Positions 52,853-60,137 of a DNA stretch of 64,000 bases are shown here, piece after piece. The DNA is from CAVZMI01 sp050011775 (GTDB lineage Bacteria; Bacteroidota; Ignavibacteria; UBA10030; CAVZMI01): positions 1-64,000 of the forward strand of contig JBEKIL010000016.1 of assembly GCA_050011775.1 (NCBI GenBank). Reading direction: 5' to 3'. The notes under the pieces were generated by a model. It made no database searches, was not told where the DNA came from, and worked only from the letters and a program-made list of their open reading frames with translations. The translations under genes and the position numbers were made by a program. Positions within the stretch are counted from its first letter, which is position 1. Each line of letters begins with the position of its first letter.

Positions 52853-54094
52853 CTATCTCTTTCGGCGTCGAAGTAACGGTTTTCGTTTCTTAAGCTCTTT
52901 TCGATTGACTTTATAATATGTCTTGACCGGAAGTCCGTAAATCTTGATAAACCCTTCCGAAGCCGAATGATCGTATTGATCTTCCTTCGTGTAGGTGGCA
53001 AGCTTTATATCGTATAACGAATGAGGGGATCTCCGTCCCGCCACGGTGACCATACCTTTGAAGAGCTTCACCCTTACTATGCCGGTTACGTTTCTCTGCG
53101 TCTCGTTTACGAACGCATCGAACGATTTCCTCAGCGGCGAGAACCAGAGTCCGTTATAAATTAAATCGGCGTATTCCTGAGCGATGCGCTCTTTGAAGCG
53201 AGCCGTCGGTTTATCAAGCACTAAACGCTCGAGCTCTCGATGCGCATAGTGCAAAATGACTGCAGCCGGGGCTTCGTACACTTCCCGCGATTTAATGCCG
53301 ACAAGCCGGTTTTCGACCAGATCGATTCTTCCGACGGCGTGTGCCCCGCCAATCTCATTGAGTTTTTTCAGGAGTTCGACAGGACGAGTTCGTTTTCCAT
53401 TCAGGCCGATCGGGACGCCTTCACGAAATTTAATCGTCACAAATACCGGGTGGTTTGGAGCCTCTTCGGGCGACACGGTAAATTGATATGCATCTGCCGG
53501 CGGTTCGGCCATCGGATCTTCAAGAGCACCGCATTCGACAGCGGTCCCCCATATATTCTCATCGATGGAGTAAGGAGTCTTCTTTGTTGCCGAGACGGGG
53601 ATTTTATGTTTTTCACAATAGGCAATTTCTTCTTCGCGCGACTTGAATTCCCACTCCCGCAGCGGGGCGAGAACCTTGAGATCCGGAGCGAGCGCGGCGA
53701 TGGAAACTTCGAATCGCACCTGGTCGTTCCCTTTTCCCGTGCATCCGTGAGCGACCATGGTGCAGTGTTCGCGTCGTGCGACTTCTACAAGAGCTTTTGC
53801 AAGCAGGGGGCGACCGATTGCCGTGGCCATCGGGTAGTCATGCTCGTAGATTGCTCCTGCTTTAAGGACCGGGAAAATATATTCCGTGACAAATTCTTTT
53901 GCAAGGTCCTGAATATAAACTTTCTTCGCACCGGTTTTATAGGCTTTTTTTGCAACGCCGAAAAGTTCTTTTGTCTGGCCGAGATTTCCGGTTACCGTGA
54001 TGACGTCGGCATTGTATTTTTCCTGAAGCCATTTGACTATTACCGATGTATCAAGACCGCCTGAATACGCCACTGCAATACGAGGTCTTTTCAT
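52853..54094 (-). CDS. argG: Argininosuccinate synthase
   Basis: 413 residues. The enzyme joins citrulline and aspartate with ATP in the second last step of arginine synthesis. The N-terminal P-loop is VAYSGGLDTSVIVKWL; HGCTGKGNDQVRFEVSI and WGTAVECGALEDP follow, then LNEIGGAHAVGRIDLVENRLVGIKSREVYEAPAA. The end is very basic (KELKKRKPLLRRRKR). Its start overlaps argR by four bases (ATGA). argH is not in the window. Confidence 0.96.
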   Translation of the reverse strand: MKRPRIAVAYSGGLDTSVIVKWLQEKYNADVITVTGNLGQTKELFGVAKKAYKTGAKKVYIQDLAKEFVTEYIFPVLKAGAIYEHDYPMATAIGRPLLAKALVEVARREHCTMVAHGCTGKGNDQVRFEVSIAALAPDLKVLAPLREWEFKSREEEIAYCEKHKIPVSATKKTPYSIDENIWGTAVECGALEDPMAEPPADAYQFTVSPEEAPNHPVFVTIKFREGVPIGLNGKRTRPVELLKKLNEIGGAHAVGRIDLVENRLVGIKSREVYEAPAAVILHYAHRELERLVLDKPTARFKERIAQEYADLIYNGLWFSPLRKSFDAFVNETQRNVTGIVRVKLFKGMVTVAGRRSPHSLYDIKLATYTKEDQYDHSASEGFIKIYGLPVKTYYKVNRKELKKRKPLLRRRKR

Positions 54095-54546
54095 TTCGTT
54101 TTCTCCGTCAATAAATTTTTAATAAACTTGAGGACTGTCTGTATTTTTTTCGTCGTCGATGGGATAATCATTATAGTATCGTCGCCGGCAATTGTACCAA
54201 GGATATTCGGATTTCGCAGGCTGTCGAGAAAGGAAGCCACTCCGCCTGCACGGCCCGGAAGTGTCCGGATGATAACGTTCGTTTCATTTGCATCGATATT
54301 AGTAATCTCATACCCGACAAGTGTCTTGATCTGACGTTCCTCGGTGTCCTGAGGAAGTATATACCGGATGCCGTTCATCGAATGAACGCGTGCCACGTTG
54401 AGTTCCTGAAGATCCCGCGAGAGCGTCGCCTGCGTCACTTCCAGTCCGCGTTTTACAAGTTCTGTGGCCAGATCTTCCTGACTCGCAATCGCCTTATGAG
54501 AGATAATCTCTTTGATCAAGAAATGACGCGTTAATTTGTTCGTCAT
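54091..54546 (-). CDS. argR: Arginine repressor
   Basis: 151 residues. The N-terminal winged helix (IKEIISHKAIASQEDLATELVKRGLEVTQATLSRDLQELNV) binds ARG boxes; the C-terminal domain has the arginine-binding GRAGGVASFLDSL and GTIAGDDTIMII segments that build the hexamer. It lies inside the arginine operon, between argB and argG, so it probably represses its own transcript through the boxes at 57866-57900. Confidence 0.96.
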   Translation of the reverse strand: MTNKLTRHFLIKEIISHKAIASQEDLATELVKRGLEVTQATLSRDLQELNVARVHSMNGIRYILPQDTEERQIKTLVGYEITNIDANETNVIIRTLPGRAGGVASFLDSLRNPNILGTIAGDDTIMIIPSTTKKIQTVLKFIKNLLTEKTK

Positions 54547-54583
54547 GCGGAATTTCCTTTCTTCACCCTCTCTATCCCGTCGT

Positions 54584-55444
54584 TTATGATGCGGATCTTA
54601 GCATTTCCGTTCCTACACCTTCATCGGTGAAGATTTCGAGTAATAACGAGTGCTTGATTCTTCCATCTATCAGGTGAACTTTGTTCACTCCCGCATTTAT
54701 GGTCCGGAACGCGGAATTCACTTTCGGTATCATTCCACCGCTGATCTGACCCACGGCGATCATCTCCCGGGCTTTCACTTCTGTAAGACTTGATACAAGC
54801 TTTTCATCGACAATAACGCCCGGAACGTCACTCAAGTATACCAGCTTCTCGGCCCTGAGTGCCGCCGCAATTTCCGCTGCTGCGAAATCGGCATTAATAT
54901 TATAGAACTCACCGTTGCTTCCGACAGCTGTCGGAGCAATGACCGGCATGTACCCTTTTGATAAGAGCAAGTCGAGGATGGATGTATTGATGCCGGTTAC
55001 CTCGCCGACGAGTCCGATGTCTTTTCCGTTTTCGGAATATCGGCTGGCTGTAATGAGCTCGGCGTCGGCTCCGCACAAGCCTACCGCGTTCCCGCCGTTG
55101 CGGTTGATCCGTGTGACGATTTCCGGAGTGATTTTGCCCGAGAGAACCATCTGCACAATTTCCATAGTCCGCTCATCTGTATATCGCTGACCGTCGACAA
55201 AGCGTGTCTGAATGTTCATTGTCGATAAGGTCTCGGTGATTTCCTTTCCGCCGCCGTGAACGACGATTATATTGATGCCGATTTTTTTCAGCAGCGTAAC
55301 GTCCTTCGCGAATGTCTCACGCAGTGTCTCATCAACCTGTGCGGCTCCCCCGTATTTGATGACGAATGTTTTCGTCTCATATTTTGTGATGTAGGGGAGA
55401 GCGGCGATCAATACTTCTTCTTTTGTAATCGTCTGGCCGACCAT
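54584..55444 (-). CDS. argB: Acetylglutamate kinase
   Basis: 286 residues from the ATG at 55444; an upstream ATG at 55483 would overlap argJ. The enzyme phosphorylates N-acetylglutamate. Motifs: FVIKYGGAAQ near the start, INIIVVHGGGKEITETL, GLCGADAELI and the ATP-site region LVYLSDVPGVI. The start lies one base after the argJ stop, so translation is coupled. No N-terminal arginine-sensing helix of the long type is evident, so feedback control may be absent or act at another step. Confidence 0.95.
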   Translation of the reverse strand: MVGQTITKEEVLIAALPYITKYETKTFVIKYGGAAQVDETLRETFAKDVTLLKKIGINIIVVHGGGKEITETLSTMNIQTRFVDGQRYTDERTMEIVQMVLSGKITPEIVTRINRNGGNAVGLCGADAELITASRYSENGKDIGLVGEVTGINTSILDLLLSKGYMPVIAPTAVGSNGEFYNINADFAAAEIAAALRAEKLVYLSDVPGVIVDEKLVSSLTEVKAREMIAVGQISGGMIPKVNSAFRTINAGVNKVHLIDGRIKHSLLLEIFTDEGVGTEMLRSAS

Positions 55445-55445
55445 T

Positions 55446-56675
55446 TTAACTCCTGTAACTTGCATTGATTGTGATATATTCACACGAGAGATCGCATGTC
55501 CAGAGCGTGGCGAAAGCAGAACCCTGGTTCAGATTCACTGTGAGAAAAATATTTTCCTTCTGGAGGATCTCTTTTGCTTTTTCCTCCGAGAATCTTGCAT
55601 CGAAATCTTTATCGAGGATAATGAGATCGTTGAAAAAAATCTGCACCGATTCAGGCATAAAATCGATTCCCGAGTAACCCACCGCCGCGAGGATTCGTCC
55701 CCAGTTTGCATCTGCACCATGAATCGCCGTTTTTACCAGATTCGAATTGGCAATGGCGCGTGCAGCCCGGACGGCTTCTGCTTCGGTTTTTGCGCCGCGA
55801 ACAAGAAGTTCAATAAGTTTCGTCGCACCTTCGCCATCCCGCGCAATGAGTTTTGCATGGGCGATAAGGACATGTGTAAGAGCTGCCGTGAAAGCTTCGA
55901 ATTCTTTGCTTCCTTCGGTGATGGCAGGATTTCCCGCTCGCCCGTTCGCCAGAATAAGTGCCATATCGTTCGTGCTTGTATCGCCGTCGACAGTGAGTCT
56001 GTTGAACGATACTTCATTCGATGCGCTGAGTGCAGAAGCGAGCGCGGAAGGCGTAATAGCAGCATCGGTTGTAATAAACGCAAGCATAGTTGCATGTTTT
56101 GCCCCGTCCGGTAATGCCATTATAGGCGCTATCATTCCCGAGCCTTTTGAGATGCAGCCGATGCGAATGGGCGTAGTACCGATTGTATACTCTACGGCGG
56201 TTTCTTTCGGGTATGTATCTGTTGTCATGATAGCGGCGGCCGCATCGGCGCTTCCATCGACGCGTAGTTTTGATGCGGCAATCTGAATGCCGTTTAAAAT
56301 TTTTTCCATCGGAAGGAGCTGACCGATCACGCCTGTGGATGAGATTAAAACTTCAGACTGAGGAATGTGCAGTGCCTTGGCGGCCGCTTGAGCCGTTGCT
56401 ATAGTGTCCTGATATCCCCGTTCGCCTGTACAGGCGTTCGCATTCCCGCTGTTCACTACAATTGCAGAAAATCGCGAGGAACGCTGAAGCTGTTCTTTAT
56501 CGTATACCACAGGAGCGGCCTGTATTTTATTGAGTGTGAATACACCCGCAGCGACGGCAGGCACTTCTGAAAAAATGATTGCTAGATCTTTTTTAGACCG
56601 TTTGATTTCCGCTTGAACCCCGGCGGCGAGAAAACCCCGGGGGGCTGTGATTCCATTTGAAATTTCTTTTAACAC
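55446..56675 (-). CDS. argJ: Bifunctional glutamate N-acetyltransferase / ornithine acetyltransferase
   Basis: 409 residues. ArgJ moves the acetyl group from N-acetylornithine to glutamate and cleaves itself before a catalytic threonine. The site region reads KGSGMIAPIMALPDGAKHATMLAFITTDA: the threonine of ATMLAF should be the nucleophile, but 8 or so extra residues (LPDGAKH) lie between the usual GMIAPNM and ATML parts. Other marks are VNSGNANACTGERGY, STGVIGQLLPMEKI, DGDTSTNDMALILANG and the ending CDLSCEYITINASYRS. The presence of ArgJ suggests the recycling arginine pathway. Confidence 0.94.
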   Translation of the reverse strand: MLKEISNGITAPRGFLAAGVQAEIKRSKKDLAIIFSEVPAVAAGVFTLNKIQAAPVVYDKEQLQRSSRFSAIVVNSGNANACTGERGYQDTIATAQAAAKALHIPQSEVLISSTGVIGQLLPMEKILNGIQIAASKLRVDGSADAAAAIMTTDTYPKETAVEYTIGTTPIRIGCISKGSGMIAPIMALPDGAKHATMLAFITTDAAITPSALASALSASNEVSFNRLTVDGDTSTNDMALILANGRAGNPAITEGSKEFEAFTAALTHVLIAHAKLIARDGEGATKLIELLVRGAKTEAEAVRAARAIANSNLVKTAIHGADANWGRILAAVGYSGIDFMPESVQIFFNDLIILDKDFDARFSEEKAKEILQKENIFLTVNLNQGSAFATLWTCDLSCEYITINASYRS

Positions 56676-56818
56676 TGAAGGTCTGTCCTTTTTTTTTTAT
56701 CCTTGTGTTGAGTACCAAAAATAACTTGTAGCATTTATAGGATTAAAACTGACGGAAATCTGATGGAGTAGCATTATATGACGCTCCGACTTATTCAAGT
56801 TATTTTTGAATCGAGACG

Positions 56819-57838
56819 CTAGACCAGCCCCATTGTTTCAGGCAGGCCCGCCATGAGATTCATGTTCTGAACGGCCTGGCCGGCTGCACCTTTCATGAGA
56901 TTATCGATAACCGAAAGGATAACAAGCATGTTGTTTTCTTTATCAATCGTGAAGCCTATATCACAATAATTTGTCCCGAGGACGTTTTTGATTTCCGGTG
57001 GATCTTTTTCGATGATCCGGATGAACGGAGCGTTCGCATAGAATTTTTTGTATATACCGATCACATCCGCCGTCGAAATCACAGCCTTCAACGGCGCATA
57101 AATACTCGAATAGATGCCCCGGTTAGTCGGGATCAGATGCGGCACAAACGTCAGTGATACATGATGGCCGAAGATATGGGATAGTGTTTGCCGGATTTCG
57201 GGTGTATGTTGATGAACAACGACTTTGTAAGCCCGGACATTCTCGTTCATTTCGGTAAAGAGATTGTCGATGCTCGCCGAGCGGCCGGCTCCTGAAACAC
57301 CCGAGAGCGAGCTGATTACAATGCCATGATCGACGATAATGTACTCGATGAGAGCAGGGGCGAGTCCGAGAATCGCACCGGTCGGGTAGCATCCCGGATT
57401 TGTAACAAATCGTGCCGACTGGATCGCCGAACGGTAGAGCTCGGGGAGTCCGTAGACAGCCTGTGAAACGAATTCTGCGGCTGTGTGATCGCGTTTATAG
57501 TACCGCTGGTACTCCTGCATATCGTGAAGCCTGAAATCGCCCCCAAGATCGATCACTTTTCCGACGACGGAAAGGAGTGAAGAGATAATGGAGGGAGCTT
57601 CACCCGACGGCAGTGCGATGAAGACGATGTCGAGTCCTGCGGCAGATCCAGGCGAGTACTTCTCGAATTGCAGATTACATTTTTGAAGAAAGTACGGATG
57701 CACCTCGTCCACGCGTTTCCCGGCCGAGGTATTCGCGAATACCTTTGTCACCTCCACCGAAGGGTGGTTTAGAAGAATCCGAAGAAGTTCTGCACCGGAA
57801 TATCCTGAGGCGCCGACAATGCCGATTCGTAGTTTCAC
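56819..57838 (-). CDS. argC: N-acetyl-gamma-glutamyl-phosphate reductase
   Basis: 339 residues from a GTG at 57838 (VKLRIGIVGASGYSGAELLRIL). A longer frame to 57922 would put the start inside the promoter and code for a Tyr-rich stretch that no family member has. An AGGA site precedes the GTG. The Rossmann loop is GIVGASGYSG; the catalytic cysteine is in FVTNPGCYPTGAILGLAPAL; the dimer segment is SGVSGAGRSASIDNLFTEMNENVRAYKV. First gene of the arginine operon; 143 bases lie before argJ. Confidence 0.95.
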   Translation of the reverse strand: MKLRIGIVGASGYSGAELLRILLNHPSVEVTKVFANTSAGKRVDEVHPYFLQKCNLQFEKYSPGSAAGLDIVFIALPSGEAPSIISSLLSVVGKVIDLGGDFRLHDMQEYQRYYKRDHTAAEFVSQAVYGLPELYRSAIQSARFVTNPGCYPTGAILGLAPALIEYIIVDHGIVISSLSGVSGAGRSASIDNLFTEMNENVRAYKVVVHQHTPEIRQTLSHIFGHHVSLTFVPHLIPTNRGIYSSIYAPLKAVISTADVIGIYKKFYANAPFIRIIEKDPPEIKNVLGTNYCDIGFTIDKENNMLVILSVIDNLMKGAAGQAVQNMNLMAGLPETMGLV

Positions 57839-57865
57839 GATTGAAATCCTGTGATATTTATTATA

Positions 57866-57900
57866 TGTATAAGTATACAAATAATTGTATAAATATGCAA
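57866..57900 (-). promoter_or_regulatory. Tandem ARG boxes overlapping the argC promoter
   Basis: Box 1 TGTATA-AG-TATACA (57866-57879) is a perfect palindrome; box 2 TTGTATAAATATGCAA (57885-57900) has one mismatch between its arms. Centres are 20 bases apart. On the minus strand TTGCAT (57895-57900), 17-base spacer and TATACT (57872-57877) form a promoter whose -35 and -10 boxes lie in box 2 and box 1. ArgR bound here would block RNA polymerase. Confidence 0.75.
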
Positions 57901-57908
57901 GTCTTTTT

Positions 57909-57937
57909 TTGTGACTTGACAAAGTTTTTTATATATT
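57909..57937 (+). promoter_or_regulatory. Sigma-70-type promoter of ychF
   Basis: TTGTGA (57909-57914), 17-base spacer, TATATT (57932-57937), about 60 bases before the ATG at 57998. It is divergent from and close to the argC promoter. Confidence 0.5.
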
Positions 57938-57997
57938 GAATGGGGAATGCATATGGTTAAAGCGAAATATATTTACTAACTGTACCGCATAATCATC

Positions 57998-59098
57998 ATG
58001 GGCTTCAATTGTGGAATAGTCGGTCTGCCGAACGTCGGGAAGTCCACTCTTTTTAACGCCATCACCTCCGTTAAGGCCGATGTCGCAAACTATCCGTTCT
58101 GCACGATCGATCCCAATTTCGGGATAGTAACCATACCGGATAAACGGCTTGATCTGATCGAAAAAATATTTAAGCCGGGGAAAAAGGTGCCGACCACAAT
58201 CGAATTTGTCGATATCGCCGGATTGGTCAAAGGAGCGAACAAAGGCGAAGGACTCGGCAATCAATTTCTATCCCATATCCGGGAAGTCGATGCAATTGCC
58301 CATGTGGTCCGCTGTTTTGATGATGCCAATGTCGTTCATATCAACGGGAATATCAATCCGTCATATGATATCGAGGTAGTAGAAACGGAATTAATCCTGA
58401 AAGATACCGAAACGGTCGAGAAAAAACTCGCCGACACGGAAAAGAAAGCTAAAAGCGGTGATAAGAAAATCAGGTATGAAGCCGATTTCTATGCCGCCGT
58501 TCGAGAGCATCTTTTCGGCGGACGCCTCGCACGGTACTTTTCCTTCACACACGACGATGAAAAAGTTCTGATGCGCGATCTTCACCTGCTGACTAATAAG
58601 CCGGTGATGTATGTGTGTAACGTTCATGAGAAAGATTTAAATAACGATGAAAATAAATATGTTCATCAGGTCAGGGAAGTCGCTGCAAAAGAAGGGGCGA
58701 AAGTCGTGGTGATAAGCGCCGAGGTTGAGGCCGAAGTGGCCGAGCTTCCTCTGGAAGAGCGAAAAGAGTTTCTGGAGAGTTTAGGACTTAAAGAATCGGG
58801 ATTAACCAAGGTCATCCACGAGGGATATGATCTACTGCACCTTCTTACATTTTTCACCGTGAATCCAAAAGAAGCGCATGCCTGGACAATTCCACGGGGG
58901 ACAAAAGCTCCTCAGGCAGCGGGGACAGTTCATACAGATTTCGAACACGGTTTCATACGCGCAGAAGTAATAAAATATTCCGACCTGGCCCGCCTTGGAT
59001 CTGAACAGGCTATTAAAGATGCAGGCCTCCTGCATGTTCAAGGAAAAGAATATACAGTTGAGGATGGAGATATCATTTATTTCAGATTTAACGTGTAA
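57998..59098 (+). CDS. ychF: Ribosome-associated ATPase YchF (OLA1 type)
   Basis: 366 residues. The P-loop ATPase domain starts CGIVGLPNVGKSTLFNAIT; DIAGLVKGANKGEGLGNQFL is the switch II region. The NKxD position is replaced by the family form YVCNVHEKD, which favours ATP over GTP. A coiled-coil insertion follows residue 135 and the C-terminal TGS domain has TFFTVNPKEAHAWTIPRGTKAPQAAGTVHTDFEHGFIRAEVI. It binds ribosomes and responds to oxidative stress. It is alone on its strand and ends at a hairpin terminator. Confidence 0.95.
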   Translation: MGFNCGIVGLPNVGKSTLFNAITSVKADVANYPFCTIDPNFGIVTIPDKRLDLIEKIFKPGKKVPTTIEFVDIAGLVKGANKGEGLGNQFLSHIREVDAIAHVVRCFDDANVVHINGNINPSYDIEVVETELILKDTETVEKKLADTEKKAKSGDKKIRYEADFYAAVREHLFGGRLARYFSFTHDDEKVLMRDLHLLTNKPVMYVCNVHEKDLNNDENKYVHQVREVAAKEGAKVVVISAEVEAEVAELPLEERKEFLESLGLKESGLTKVIHEGYDLLHLLTFFTVNPKEAHAWTIPRGTKAPQAAGTVHTDFEHGFIRAEVIKYSDLARLGSEQAIKDAGLLHVQGKEYTVEDGDIIYFRFNV

Positions 59099-59123
59099 TA
59101 AATTGAAAACTTGAATATATAAA

Positions 59124-59154
59124 AAGAGGCGAACTCCTTTAAAGCTCGCCTCTT
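59124..59154. terminator. Hairpin terminator between convergent genes
   Basis: Perfect 9-bp stem AAGAGGCGA (59124-59132) / TCGCCTCTT (59146-59154). On the minus strand it is followed by a T-rich run, so it best fits the lipoprotein gene; it may also stop ychF transcription. Confidence 0.8.
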
Positions 59155-59177
59155 CTGCAATATGATCCATATTGGGC

Positions 59178-59903
59178 CTAAAAATTCTTACTTACCAATA
59201 ACTGTTCTTGTCCTTTGATTTTCACGTCTGATTCCGCTTCATATTGAGGGGGGGAAAATATTCGCACGGGGCCATACCCATCTGCAAAATAGAGATACAC
59301 CAACTGCGCGTCATAAGAGACTCCTCCAACCACAGCGGTCACCTTCACTTGCACCTTGTATGCCTGAACAGTTCCTATAGGAGCGGAGACGGTTTCTTTT
59401 GGTAAGATCGTTCCTTTAAAAACGATGTCTACCGGTGTCCCATAGTAAGTTTCCTGATACTGGCCGGCCTGATATTCTACGTTAAGTCCTGCCGATTTCT
59501 TGAACATTGTTATCCAGATCGAATGTCCCTGATCCCATTGAAGGAAATCACCATTTTCGACTGCAAGATACGACGTGTCTATAGAATTTAGCGTGCCGGC
59601 CGGTGTGTAGATTGAATCGATCATTCCGAACGCCGATTTTCCACCGATGGTTATCGATGCTGCGTAAACATATGAAGCCTCCCGGTGAACTGTAGATGGA
59701 ATTTTTTGGCCTGCCGCTGTATCCAGGTCATATACGGTATAAACCCAGAGTCTCCCGAGTGCAAGCGGCATAAGATTTTCTTCGGAAATAGTATTCTCAC
59801 TGGATACGGGATTGTCCTTTTTACACCCATCGGACATTAGCACTATGACGACAGATGCGGTTACAAGACAGAGTAGCCCAATTAGATAAGCCGTTTTACT
59901 CAT
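59178..59903 (-). CDS. Lipoprotein, unknown
   Basis: 241 residues with a hydrophobic start and a lipobox-like MSDGC at about residues 23-27, followed by a polar linker (KKDNPVSSENTISEEN). The mature domain begins LMPLALGRLWVYTVYDLDTAAG, a pattern common to FCB lipoproteins of unknown role, and is mostly beta strand (VQAYKVQVKVTAVVGGVSYDAQLVYLYFADGYGPVRIF). A GGGAGG ribosome site precedes the start. The neighbour upstream is a secreted glycosidase, 234 bases away; a shared role is not shown. Confidence 0.7.
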   Translation of the reverse strand: MSKTAYLIGLLCLVTASVVIVLMSDGCKKDNPVSSENTISEENLMPLALGRLWVYTVYDLDTAAGQKIPSTVHREASYVYAASITIGGKSAFGMIDSIYTPAGTLNSIDTSYLAVENGDFLQWDQGHSIWITMFKKSAGLNVEYQAGQYQETYYGTPVDIVFKGTILPKETVSAPIGTVQAYKVQVKVTAVVGGVSYDAQLVYLYFADGYGPVRIFSPPQYEAESDVKIKGQEQLLVSKNF

Positions 59904-60137
59904 ACGAACCTCCCTTCAATTAACAGTCGGTTAATTATTATAGCACGAGATTGTTCACAGCATGGGAGCGATGCACTTTCGTGTTCATCAGCTTTGTCAT
60001 CATGTGTCTTGGTTTTTTCGCAATCACTTTGGCACATAGCCGAAATAACGATCCGTCGTGCTCCCTGACTTCCATAAAGCATGCAAACGTGTTTGGTATT
60101 TAGAGTTGCTCCTTCGCCCAACAGGATAGTGAAAAGA

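Noticed and set aside
56676..56818. Gap between argC and argJ examined for a second promoter or attenuator
   Set aside because: It contains T-rich stretches but no clear hairpin, leader peptide or box pair.
59900..60121. Small cysteine-containing frame (73 codons) ending in an ATGA overlap with the lipoprotein gene
   Set aside because: It begins with TTG without a ribosome site, has no recognisable pattern, and probably reads through the 5' leader of the lipoprotein gene.
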